This document shows positions 35,225 to 43,499 of a stretch of 64,000 nt of DNA, one piece after another. The position numbers and the translations under genes were made by a program. Position 1 is the first letter of the stretch. Every line of letters starts with the position of its first letter. Below the pieces are notes generated by a model. It was given only the letters and a program-made list of their open reading frames with translations. It did no database searches and had not been told where the DNA came from. The stretch comes from Prevotella melaninogenica (lineage in GTDB: Bacteria > Bacteroidota > Bacteroidia > Bacteroidales > Bacteroidaceae), in NCBI RefSeq assembly GCF_013267595.1, contig NZ_CP054011.1, positions 372,001-436,000 on the forward strand, read 5' to 3'.

Positions 35225-37144
35225 ATGAAACAGACAATTCCAGTTATAGGTATGGCTTGTTCCTCCTGTTCAGCCAATATAGAGAAGAAGTTGAATACAC
35301 TCAAGGGTGTTAATTCTGCTTCTGTTTCGCTACCTGGTCGTTCAGCCTTGATTGATTTCAATCCTCAGGTAATCTCACTTGAGAAGATGAAGGCTGAAAT
35401 CAATGCACTCGGATATGACTTAGTGATAGATAAGGAGACGTCGGTAGACGAGATAGAGAAGCGTGAGTATGTACTCCTAAAGCGTAAGACAGTGTTGTCA
35501 TGGTTGTTCTCAATCGCTGTGATGTGTGTGTCTATGCGATGGATAGACTTGGGTTCTCGTGATATTACCAATCAGGTTGCATTATTGATAGCTTTGGCAA
35601 ATATGCTTTATTGCGGTCGCCAGTTCTATGTATCTTCGTTTAGACAGTTGCGTCATGGCAGTGCAAACATGGATACATTGGTGGCTTTGTCTACGGGTAT
35701 TGCCTTTCTTTTCAGTGCGTTTAACACGTTTTGGGGAGATGCAGTATGGGCAAGTAGGGGAGTTGTATGGCACACCTACTTTGATGCTTCAGTAATGATT
35801 ATTACCTTCGTTTTGACTGGTAGACTGTTAGAAGAGAAGGCTAAAGACGGTACGGCATCTTCTATTCGTCAGATGATGGGTATGGCTCCGAAGACAGCAC
35901 ATATCGTTGATGGCGACAAGATAGAGGAGGTTCCACTCTCAACCATTGAGGTTGGGGATGTTTTGGAGGTTCGTCCTGGTGAAAAGGTACCTGTAGATGG
36001 TGAGGTGATTTGGGCAGAAAGCTTTATGACAGCTGATGCAGCCTACGTTGATGAGAGTATGATAACGGGTGAACCAACGCCTGCGGAGAAGAAAAAAGGC
36101 TCAAAGGTGTTGGCAGGAACAATACCAAGTCAAGGTAAGTTCCGTATGCGTGCTCGTCAAGTTGGTGAGGACACAGCCTTAGCTCACATAATTAAAATGG
36201 TGCAAGAAGCACAAGGTTCAAAGGCTCCAGTCCAACGAATCGTTGATAAGGCAGCCTTAGTATTTGTACCAGTGGTAGCTTGTATTGCTCTTGTTACCTT
36301 CCTTTTATGGTGGTTGATAGGTGGGAATAGTGCTTTACCACAGGCAATCATGTCGGCTGTAGCCGTCTTAGTCATTGCTTGTCCATGTGCAATGGGATTG
36401 GCAACACCTACTGCGCTTATGGTTGGTATTGGTAAAGCTGCTCAGAAGCAAATCCTTATTAAGGATGCTGCAGCCTTAGAGAGTCTGCGTAAGGTAGATG
36501 TGTTGGTGACCGATAAGACTGGTACTTTGACCATACCTAATAAGAACATCGACTTTACAAAGGCTGATAACCTTCCTTTTGAAGAGCGTGAAACATTAAA
36601 GCCTAATGCTCGTGAGGCAATGGATGAGCTGCAGAAGAAGGGGATTGAGGTCTATATGATGAGTGGAGATAAGGACGAGGCGGCTCGTTATTGGGCTGAA
36701 AAGGCTGGTATAAAACACTATCATAGTAAGGTGTTACCACAAGATAAGGAGAATCTTGTTAGACAGCTGCAAGCCGAAGGGAAGCGAGTAGCAATGGTTG
36801 GTGACGGTATTAACGATACACAAGCCTTGGCTTTGGCAGATGTAAGTATTGCTATTGGTAAGGGAACGGACGTAGCTATGGATGTAGCACAGGTGACACT
36901 CATGGGAGATGATTTGTCTGCTATCCCAGAAGCGATACAGTTGAGTCGCAATACAGTACGTATGATTTGGGAGAATCTCTTCTGGGCTTTCATCTATAAC
37001 ATTGTTTGTATCCCATTAGCAGCAGGTTTGCTTTATGCTTTTGGCATTGATTGGCAGATTACTCCATCGTTGGCAAGTGCGCTGATGGCATTCTCCAGTG
37101 TTAGTGTTGTACTTAACAGTCTTCGCTTACGGTGGATGAAATAG
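35225..37144 (+). CDS. copA: CopA-like P1B-type heavy-metal ATPase lacking a normal N domain
   Basis: The 639-residue inner-membrane ATPase exports Cu(I). It has an N-terminal HMA domain (GMACSSC, Cys12/Cys15), eight TM helices and an actuator TGEP loop. The CPC metal site (Cys386/Cys388), phosphorylation motif DKTGTLT (Asp430) and hinge GDGINDTQALALADVSIAIG are present. Only about 28 residues separate Asp430 from KPNAREAM, and MMSGD comes about 52 residues after the Asp. In usual P1B pumps 110-120 residues of nucleotide-binding domain with an SEHP-type His lie there. That motif is absent, yet the frame is intact. Confidence 0.85.
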   Translation: MKQTIPVIGMACSSCSANIEKKLNTLKGVNSASVSLPGRSALIDFNPQVISLEKMKAEINALGYDLVIDKETSVDEIEKREYVLLKRKTVLSWLFSIAVMCVSMRWIDLGSRDITNQVALLIALANMLYCGRQFYVSSFRQLRHGSANMDTLVALSTGIAFLFSAFNTFWGDAVWASRGVVWHTYFDASVMIITFVLTGRLLEEKAKDGTASSIRQMMGMAPKTAHIVDGDKIEEVPLSTIEVGDVLEVRPGEKVPVDGEVIWAESFMTADAAYVDESMITGEPTPAEKKKGSKVLAGTIPSQGKFRMRARQVGEDTALAHIIKMVQEAQGSKAPVQRIVDKAALVFVPVVACIALVTFLLWWLIGGNSALPQAIMSAVAVLVIACPCAMGLATPTALMVGIGKAAQKQILIKDAAALESLRKVDVLVTDKTGTLTIPNKNIDFTKADNLPFEERETLKPNAREAMDELQKKGIEVYMMSGDKDEAARYWAEKAGIKHYHSKVLPQDKENLVRQLQAEGKRVAMVGDGINDTQALALADVSIAIGKGTDVAMDVAQVTLMGDDLSAIPEAIQLSRNTVRMIWENLFWAFIYNIVCIPLAAGLLYAFGIDWQITPSLASALMAFSSVSVVLNSLRLRWMK

Positions 37145-37155
37145 GATGAATTTAG

Positions 37156-37230
37156 TATTATAAAAAATAGAGTTTACTAATTACTCGTTCAGCAATGTGC
37201 TGTAGTAATTGTAAACTCTATTTTCTTATG
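37156..37230. terminator. Bidirectional terminator between copA and the convergent gene
   Basis: AAAATAGAGTTTAC and GTAAACTCTATTTT form a long stem, extended inward by TAATTAC/GTAATT. Flanking A- and T-runs serve both convergent genes. Confidence 0.85.
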
Positions 37231-37246
37231 TAAACCTGTTGACTGT

Positions 37247-38116
37247 TTATCTTACAGGATAATCGTATCGATTATTATTATAGAAACCATTACGTTGCGA
37301 AGGGAGGCGGTCAAACTCTACGCTAACAGAAATTGAATTCTGATTGTTTGAGCCCCATTGATAGGTCACACCACCACCAATTCTATCCATGTAGCGACTA
37401 ACTCCGGTACCATAAGCCCAAGCCATTGGTCCATATCCGTATCCCATTGAAGCATAACCATAGCCGAAAGGTGAATAGCCAAAGCCACCATAGCCAGCCC
37501 AATAAGGTGAACCATAACCTCCGTAGCCAAAGGCATCTCCGAAGTTGTTAGATGTAAAAGCTTTCTGCACGAAGGCGTATGCACTCCAATGTTCATTGAA
37601 CTGATATCCAAAGACAGCATTGATACCACCCACGAAGTAGTTATCACCACGATAGGTAAGATGGTTTACATATCCACCCACAGCCAATGTAGCCTTCTTT
37701 GATAGGTTCGTTACATACATTAATGACACATCCTGTGAGAAACCTGCACCATGATTGCTACCGTGACCAAAGCTTGCAAAGGCCGATGCACCAAGGTTGA
37801 TGTTCAACCCCTTATGTAATCTCCATGCTCCAACACCATAACCCCAAGCCGGATAATAGAAATCATTGGGTGTAACGGTTTGTCCGTTCTCAGTAATGAG
37901 AGGTAGATTGTTGTCTATTTGTGCCTGTTGTGCACGGTCTTCAGCCAATCGTCTGGCATACTCCTTCTCAGCCTCTGTGGCTTCGCGTGGTCCTTGCAGA
38001 CGTGCTGACTCTATAGGTTCCACAGTGGAAGTACTTCCATTGTGGTCTCCTTTTGTATTCTGTGCATACAATGGTATACAGAGAATAGCCGCTATTATGA
38101 AACTATATTTCCTCAT
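37247..38116 (-). CDS. Outer-membrane protein with Gly/Tyr-rich segment
   Basis: This 289-residue exported protein (signal MRKYSFIIAAILCIPLYAQ) has a charged N-terminal linker (REATEAEKEYARRLAEDRAQQ). Barrel-like strands follow (LMYVTNLSKKATLAVGGYVNHL), and a loop near residues 195-235 is dominated by Gly, Tyr, Phe and Ala with no strict period. The ends of the barrel are SISVSVEFDRL. The function is unknown. The aromatic/glycine loop could be surface exposed and adhesive; this is inference. Confidence 0.7.
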   Translation of the reverse strand: MRKYSFIIAAILCIPLYAQNTKGDHNGSTSTVEPIESARLQGPREATEAEKEYARRLAEDRAQQAQIDNNLPLITENGQTVTPNDFYYPAWGYGVGAWRLHKGLNINLGASAFASFGHGSNHGAGFSQDVSLMYVTNLSKKATLAVGGYVNHLTYRGDNYFVGGINAVFGYQFNEHWSAYAFVQKAFTSNNFGDAFGYGGYGSPYWAGYGGFGYSPFGYGYASMGYGYGPMAWAYGTGVSRYMDRIGGGVTYQWGSNNQNSISVSVEFDRLPSQRNGFYNNNRYDYPVR

Positions 38117-38235
38117 TTACTTGCAAATATAAATATTTGGCAGTCAACTGCCAAGGATTTTAAAGATAATTAGTGCTTTTTCAAACTGGGGATATAAATA
38201 CTCGAGTAATCCAGAAGTTCTTAATCCTTATAGTT

Positions 38236-39186
38236 TTATTTGGTGCGCATTATCAATGGAGGATCAGTCGTAAAGAAGAATACCGTTGCCCCATGGAACA
38301 CCTGTCCAGGATACAATTCGTTACTTACTTTATCCATACCACTATTATATCCAGCATGTATTGGCTGTAATGAGATACCGCAACTCTCCTTACCATATGT
38401 GTTAATATTGAGTGTTGGTTCACTTGAGTAGACTGTCATAGCACGTCCACTCTGTGCATCAAAGAGGATTGCTGCAGCCTTCTGCATGTTATCAGGATGT
38501 CGCAACTGATAGGCATTGTCGTATCCCTTACTCGTACTCTTGATACGCTCACCAATTTCTCTTGGTTTGGTAAAGTCGAATGGAGTGTTTTTTATACGTT
38601 GAAGCACACCTGTCAACTGTCTTTTAATGTTGTAGGTGTTTATCTGAACAGCATCAATCCAGAGATGTTGTTTGAGGATAGAGCGGTGCATCTCTCCTGA
38701 CAAGTTGAAGCAAATACCATTTGTTACTTCCAATTTGGTTTCGGCTGTCGTTGCAATACGATAGTCTACATCAAGGGCGTTTTGGTCAGATAGGGTGTAA
38801 GTAACTGTGGCGTTTAACTTTCCATCTAATCCATTCTCTCCTTGTGAAGTCACATATCGTAGTGTAACTGATTGGTTGTCAGAACTAACAAGTTCCCATG
38901 TCTTTCCAGACAGTGTCTCCTCATTATTTTTACCAAAGTAGATGAGCGTAGCACCTAAAGTCCGATCTTTCAAATACTCCTCCTTATTGGTATATCCTTT
39001 TACGACAGGCTCTAACCTACCATTCCAGTTGTGGGCAGTAAGTGAGACAAGGCGAGCACCATAGTTACTGATAACTGCCTCCATACCATTTCCGTTCACA
39101 AGTCGGATTTGTACCTGCTCTTGTGCGTGTGAACAGAGAACAACGCTAAGCATTGCTACTGTCAGTATTGCATATAACTGCTTCAT
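38236..39186 (-). CDS. Exported aldose 1-epimerase-like protein with degraded active site
   Basis: This 316-residue protein has a signal peptide (ending CSHAQ) and a galactose-mutarotase-like fold: ISNYGARLVSL, VVKGYTNKEEY and TNGICFNLSGE are recognisable. Catalytic mutarotases have TNHxYFNL and YFGAxIGRxANR; here the first His is Gly and the GRxANR block reads LIYFGKNNEE. The C-terminal LETQ-type Glu is also missing (SLQPIHAGY). It may be a carbohydrate-binding relative. An extension to 39231 is rejected because of the promoter box at 39208-39215. Confidence 0.7.
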   Translation of the reverse strand: MKQLYAILTVAMLSVVLCSHAQEQVQIRLVNGNGMEAVISNYGARLVSLTAHNWNGRLEPVVKGYTNKEEYLKDRTLGATLIYFGKNNEETLSGKTWELVSSDNQSVTLRYVTSQGENGLDGKLNATVTYTLSDQNALDVDYRIATTAETKLEVTNGICFNLSGEMHRSILKQHLWIDAVQINTYNIKRQLTGVLQRIKNTPFDFTKPREIGERIKSTSKGYDNAYQLRHPDNMQKAAAILFDAQSGRAMTVYSSEPTLNINTYGKESCGISLQPIHAGYNSGMDKVSNELYPGQVFHGATVFFFTTDPPLIMRTK

Positions 39187-39207
39187 AGGTTTCTTTATAT
39201 GTTTATG

Positions 39208-39215
39208 CAAAGATA
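39208..39215 (-). promoter_or_regulatory. -7 box of the epimerase-like gene, with an upstream duplicate
   Basis: TATCTTTG on the minus strand lies 22 nt before the ATG at 39186. The surrounding 15 bp TATGCAAAGATAGTA recurs exactly at 39271-39285, so there may be two start sites or a duplicated promoter. Confidence 0.55.
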
Positions 39216-39390
39216 GTACCAGCGAGTGCAATGAAAGTTTTACTTTTGTATTGCCGAGTGCAGTCTATCTTATGCAAAGATAGTAAAAAAGATGATATGT
39301 GACTCAGAATTTCTTTATTTTAATAGAAGAGTATAACGTATTTTAGTGATAGAATTCATCGTATGAGTTAGCAGTTAGCGTTTTTCGGTC

Positions 39391-39463
39391 TTTAATTGGG
39401 TCAGTCCTAAAACCCAGTTGCAAGTCTACCCTCTTAAGCACATAATTTCATAAGTATTTATTA
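39391..39463. mobile_element. Left arm of an ISL3/ISAon1-like element
   Basis: TTAAGCAC followed by ATAATTTCATAAGT (about 39435-39456) is nearly the inverted copy of 43484-43504, which lies just past the interrupted ISAon1-type transposase gene. This arm therefore belongs to the same element. The exact outer end is unclear; GGGTCAGTCCTAAAACCC is a candidate. Confidence 0.5.
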
Positions 39464-40590
39464 ACCTGAACTCGGGATAAGAAAAGTCTGTAAAAAGTTG
39501 GTAATCTCATTATATTTTTGTAACTTTATAGTTGAAAATCAATCAATTACAATAAACATAACGATGATTACCAAGGACAAAATTACTGAAATTTTCTGTA
39601 TTGCAGATGATTTCTGCAAAGAGTTTGAGTTAGAAACTGATAAAATAGGTCTCTCAGAAAAGAATAAAGGATGTCATCGCCATCGCAGGTGGCGTATGAG
39701 TAAGTCTGAAATCATAACGATTTTAATTTGCTTCCACTTTAATTCCTATCGTAATTTTCGTCACTATTATACCTTTTTCGTTAAAGAGCATTTAGCAGAT
39801 TTATTTCCAAATCAATTGTCTTATAATCGTTTTCTTGAATTAGAGGCAAGAGTCTCTGTAGAGATGATGATGTTCCTGCAGATATGTTGTTTTGGGAGGT
39901 GTACTGGTATTAGTTTTATTGACTCAACTTGTATTCCAGTTTGCCATAATAAACGTATTTGTCGCAATAAGGTTTTTAGAAATTATGCAGTAAGAGGGAA
40001 AAGTACAATGGGATGGTATTTTGGATTCAAACTACATCTTATCTGTAATGAAAGAGGTGAGATTCTAAACTTTATGCTCACTAAAGCAAATGTTGATGAC
40101 CGAGACAAAAATGTATTTAATAGGTTGACAGACAAAGTGTTTGGTAAATTATTTGCAGACAAAGGGTACATTTCTCAAGGATTATTTGAGCGATTGTTCA
40201 ATGATGGAATAAATTTAGTTACTGGCATTAGGAGTAACATGAAAAATAAACTGATGCCACTTTATGATAGACTTCTTTTAAGGAAAAAATCTGTAATAGA
40301 GACTATCAATGATGAGCTAAAGAATGTAGCTCAATTAGTGCATTCAAGGCATAGAAGCATATTTAATTTCGCAATGAATGTTCTCTCTGCTATTGCAGCC
40401 TACAGCTTCTTTGAGAAGAAGCCAGCAGTGAACATAGACTTTGCTATAGAGCAACATTCGGGACAGCTTACATTATTCTAAAGTAATCTGTTTTATTATT
40501 ATCTTTAGGCTCAATCAAAAGATTGAGTCTAAAGAGCCGTTGTACTAAACCAAACAGAAGAGTGGGATGATACTTATCCCGAGTTCAGGT
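39464..40590 (+). mobile_element. IS982-family insertion sequence
   Basis: The inverted ends ACCTGAACTCGGGATAAG (39464-39481 and, reversed, 40573-40590) are identical over 18 bp. A 5-bp direct repeat TATTA flanks both sides (39459-39463 and 40591-40595). The 1127-bp element holds a complete transposase. It inserted into the promoter region of the neighbouring ISAon1-like element, just in front of TACCTTTG. Confidence 0.9.
39564..40481 (+). CDS. IS982-family transposase
   Basis: This 305-residue DDE transposase is related to IS982. Catalytic regions are visible: ISFIDSTCIPVCHNKRI (first Asp), KLFADKGYISQGLFERL (second Asp) and SVIETINDELKNVAQL (Glu). An in-frame TTG/ATG extension to 39498 adds residues unlike the family start, so ATG 39564 (MITKDKITEIFCIADDFC) is used. 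There is no frameshift; it is probably functional. Confidence 0.94.
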   Translation: MITKDKITEIFCIADDFCKEFELETDKIGLSEKNKGCHRHRRWRMSKSEIITILICFHFNSYRNFRHYYTFFVKEHLADLFPNQLSYNRFLELEARVSVEMMMFLQICCFGRCTGISFIDSTCIPVCHNKRICRNKVFRNYAVRGKSTMGWYFGFKLHLICNERGEILNFMLTKANVDDRDKNVFNRLTDKVFGKLFADKGYISQGLFERLFNDGINLVTGIRSNMKNKLMPLYDRLLLRKKSVIETINDELKNVAQLVHSRHRSIFNFAMNVLSAIAAYSFFEKKPAVNIDFAIEQHSGQLTLF

Positions 40591-40605
40591 TATTACCTTT
40601 GCATC

Positions 40606-40950
40606 ATGAAGAGTCACCAATTATTACGTTGCATCTTTCCAGATGTACTTGCCGACTACTTTGATGTTGTCGATATTCACGAGAGTGTTTCGCAGTTTGA
40701 CTTTTGGCTTGACGAGCGTAACTTTATGGAAAAGTCAGACCATAAGTTAGGCACTGTAAGCAGTTATGGTTTTACCAGCGAGCGTGTAATTCAGGACTTC
40801 CCCCTTCGTGGCAAAGCAGTTTACCTCCATGTTCGCCGTCGCAAGTGGCGTGACAGTTCCAACGGAGAGATATTTACTTATTCATATGATGACTTGACGG
40901 CCGAGGGCAGTAAACTATCCCCCGAGTTCGTTTCTTTTTTAAAAGAATAG
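40606..40950 (+). CDS. ISAon1-family transposase, N-terminal ORF
   Basis: This 114-residue first ORF (MKSHQLLRCIFPDVLADYFD) matches the N-terminal region protein of ISAon1-type ISL3 elements; such elements often split the transposase over two frames. It ends at a TAG just after the run T6A4 (40935-40944), a plausible slip site toward the +1 frame of the next part. The ATG is 5 nt after TACCTTTG (40594-40601), a near-leaderless arrangement. Confidence 0.8.
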   Translation: MKSHQLLRCIFPDVLADYFDVVDIHESVSQFDFWLDERNFMEKSDHKLGTVSSYGFTSERVIQDFPLRGKAVYLHVRRRKWRDSSNGEIFTYSYDDLTAEGSKLSPEFVSFLKE

Positions 40951-41910
40951 AATTGAGTCCACTGCAGAGAGCATCGCAAGTATCGGTGCGCACTATGGCG
41001 TAAATGGTAAGCTGTTATCCACACAGTACAAGGAATATTTCAGTGATTACCGTAGCTGGGATCAGTTGGATCATGCTCAAGACTGGCTATTGTTTGAAGA
41101 TAACATAGGTGAGAGTCTAAGTATTGATGAGACCTGTCTAAGCAGTGGCGAGGTTTATACTTTTCTGACCAACAAGGCGGGAAAGGGAAGAAAAGGGACT
41201 TTGGTAGCTGTGGTTAAAGGGACCAAAGCAGAGGATGTTATTCAGGTTCTCAAGAAGATAAACCTTTCTAAACGGAAGACAGTCAAGGAGATAACACTCG
41301 ACTTGTCATCTTCTATGATGCGCATAGCCCGTGCCGTTTTTCCCAAAGCACTTATTACCAATGACAGATTTCATGTGCAGAAACTATATTATGATGCCCT
41401 GGATGATATGCGTATCGCTTACCGGTGGACGGCAAGAGATAAAGAAAATGAGGAGATAAAAGAAGCTAAATGTAAGGGAAAGGAATATATACCATTTAGA
41501 TACAGCAATGGTGACACGCGTAAGCAGTTGCTCGCCAGAGCAAAGATCATATTGACCAAGCACAAGACCAAGTGGACTGAAACACAGAAAGGTAGGGCAC
41601 AAATCATCTTTGAACATTATCCGACACTGAAAAGGCATATGATTTGGCTATGAAACTTACCGATATTTATAACATCAAGAGCATCAAGGATGCTGCAAGG
41701 CTGAAGCTGGCTAAATGGTTTAATGAGGTTGAAGAGCTGGGAGTGGACAATTTCTACACAGTGATTGACACGTTTGAAAATCATTATCAAACCATACTCA
41801 ATTTCTTTGTAAACAGAGCTACGAATGCAAATGCCGAGTCATTCAATGCTAAAGTTAAGGCATTCAGGGCATAGTTCAGAGGAGTCACAGATTTTCCTTT
41901 CTTTTTATAT

Positions 41911-42145
41911 TATTGCTGTCTGGTAAAAACAAACTGAAAGCTCTGTATCTTTTTACTCATCGGTGTTGCAGCCGTTTTACTTATCCAGGGGGCTTGGTTT
42001 TCAGTTTCAAACTGTAAGCATTATAAAATGTGCTTATATTGACAAGGAGAGCCCTATAATAACCAGATAAATTAATGAAATCATAAGTTTAAGTCTATTT
42101 TAACTAACACAGATAACTCCAAAAAAGTTTTATCGGACACCAATA
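41911..42145. mobile_element. 235-bp MITE derived from the IS4-family element at 18120
   Basis: The right end GTTTTATCGGACACCAATA is identical to that of the complete element. The left end TATTGCTGTCTGGTAAAAAC differs at about two positions. The flanks are the exact 9-bp direct repeat TTTTTATAT (41902-41910 and 42146-42154), the same duplication length as the full element. There is no coding frame. It was presumably mobilised in trans by a transposase such as that at 18215-19447. Confidence 0.9.
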
Positions 42146-42160
42146 TTTTTATATAGACTT

Positions 42161-43476
42161 CACTAGTGTCCACTAAAAGTGGTCCTAGTCAAAATTAAAC
42201 AATAGCAGTTCATTTGAACTAATTCGTTCTTTGTCATTATTGAATATAGTTTTGTCAAAAGGTTCTCTCAAAGGAGTCTTGTCTGTTAATGAGATACTAA
42301 GTATCTGTAATACTTCATAAGTACTCCTTTCGAGTCTCATGTCATGTTGGATAATAGCTACCAGACAATAAGCCGATATTGCTGAATAGATTTGTGTCCT
42401 AACGGCGTTTTCTGTTGTCCCCCAGAATTTCTTAACCTTGAGATGCTGCTTGAGCCATTTGAAGAAAAGTTCGACTTACCACCTATTTTTATATAGGTTT
42501 GCAATCTGCAGTGCTGAGAGATGTTTAGCATTAGTCAGATAAGTAAACTCTCTGTTCAACTCTTCATCCCAGTACTGGCTAAGCCTGAGAGATTCAGGAT
42601 AGTATTGGTGAGGATAATATCCTGTCAATTTGATTTCAGCATCCGAGAGTATATTTTTGGGGAAGTCTACGGCTCCATTTAACACACTTCTACTGGAGAT
42701 TCTTCTTGGACCTGACCACAAAGAAAGAATCTAATGTCTTGATTCTATAGAGTCGTTTAAAGTCATTATAACCTCGATCAAAAACATAGTATGAGCCTAT
42801 TTCATAAGGGATTACGTCCATTGCATTGACATCATTCACTTTAGCACTCGTGATATGGAAGAATGTTGGTATTTGAGTCTCAATGTCGTAGAGAGTATGT
42901 ATTTTAATACCACCCTTATGTTTGCGAAACTTTGCCCACCAGAATACGTCCAGACACAAATCTATTGTCTTAGAGTCGAATGCATAGATATTGCCAGCTA
43001 GCTTAAAGATGTCAACGGCGCACTTACGCCTAGCTTCATCAACAAGAAAATAAGCAAAATCCTCAGAGATGCGATAGTCTCGATTCTGATTTGCTTTGGC
43101 AAGATTACTCTTTGTCACATGTTTGCCAAATCCTAGGTGATAACTTTTCTTTTGGTGAGCATTGATAGCGACTATTAGATCACGAAGACTTTCTCGATTA
43201 CTAAGTTGACCAAATATGAGGGTAAGCAACTGATTCCAGCAACTAAAGAACTTCACATACTTATCACCTCCGTATTTACGTACGAGATAATTGAAGTGAT
43301 TTCTGTCAAGAAATGAGACTAACTGAGCGAAAACGTATTTGTCTTTATACATATGCAGAATCTGATGATACCCTGCAAAGGTACAAATTCAAATCCGTTG
43401 ACTCTGAAAACCTTTGCAACTAGCTATTTTTCAACTATTTCAAAGAATAATTACTGATTTTAAGTGGACAGCAGTG
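42161..43476 (-). mobile_element. Second IS4-type insertion sequence (decayed) with 9-bp target duplication
   Basis: The ends read CACTAGTGTCCACTAAAA (left) and CACTGCTGTCCACTTAAAA (right, reversed). The flanks are the direct repeat TATAGACTT (42152-42160 and 43477-43485). The 1316-bp element sits six bases beyond the right copy's start of the MITE duplication, so it inserted after the MITE. Its transposase gene is broken. Confidence 0.9.
42185..43352 (-). pseudogene. IS4-family transposase, frameshifted and with nonsense codon
   Basis: The first frame (43352 to 42690) has FYLVRKYGGDKYVKFFSCW-like N-terminal sequence, IYAFDSKTIDLCLDVF (first Asp) and YYVFDRGYNDFKRL (second Asp). It is lost after FFVVRSKKNLQ. 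The second frame (from about 42721) reads RRISSRSV ... LYKNRW and stops at 42476-42478, where TAA stands for a probable CAA. In-frame sequence then continues VELFFKWLKQHLKVKKFWG to a stop at 42185. Two lesions make it non-functional. Confidence 0.9.
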
Positions 43477-43499
43477 TATAGACTTATGAAATTGTGTGC

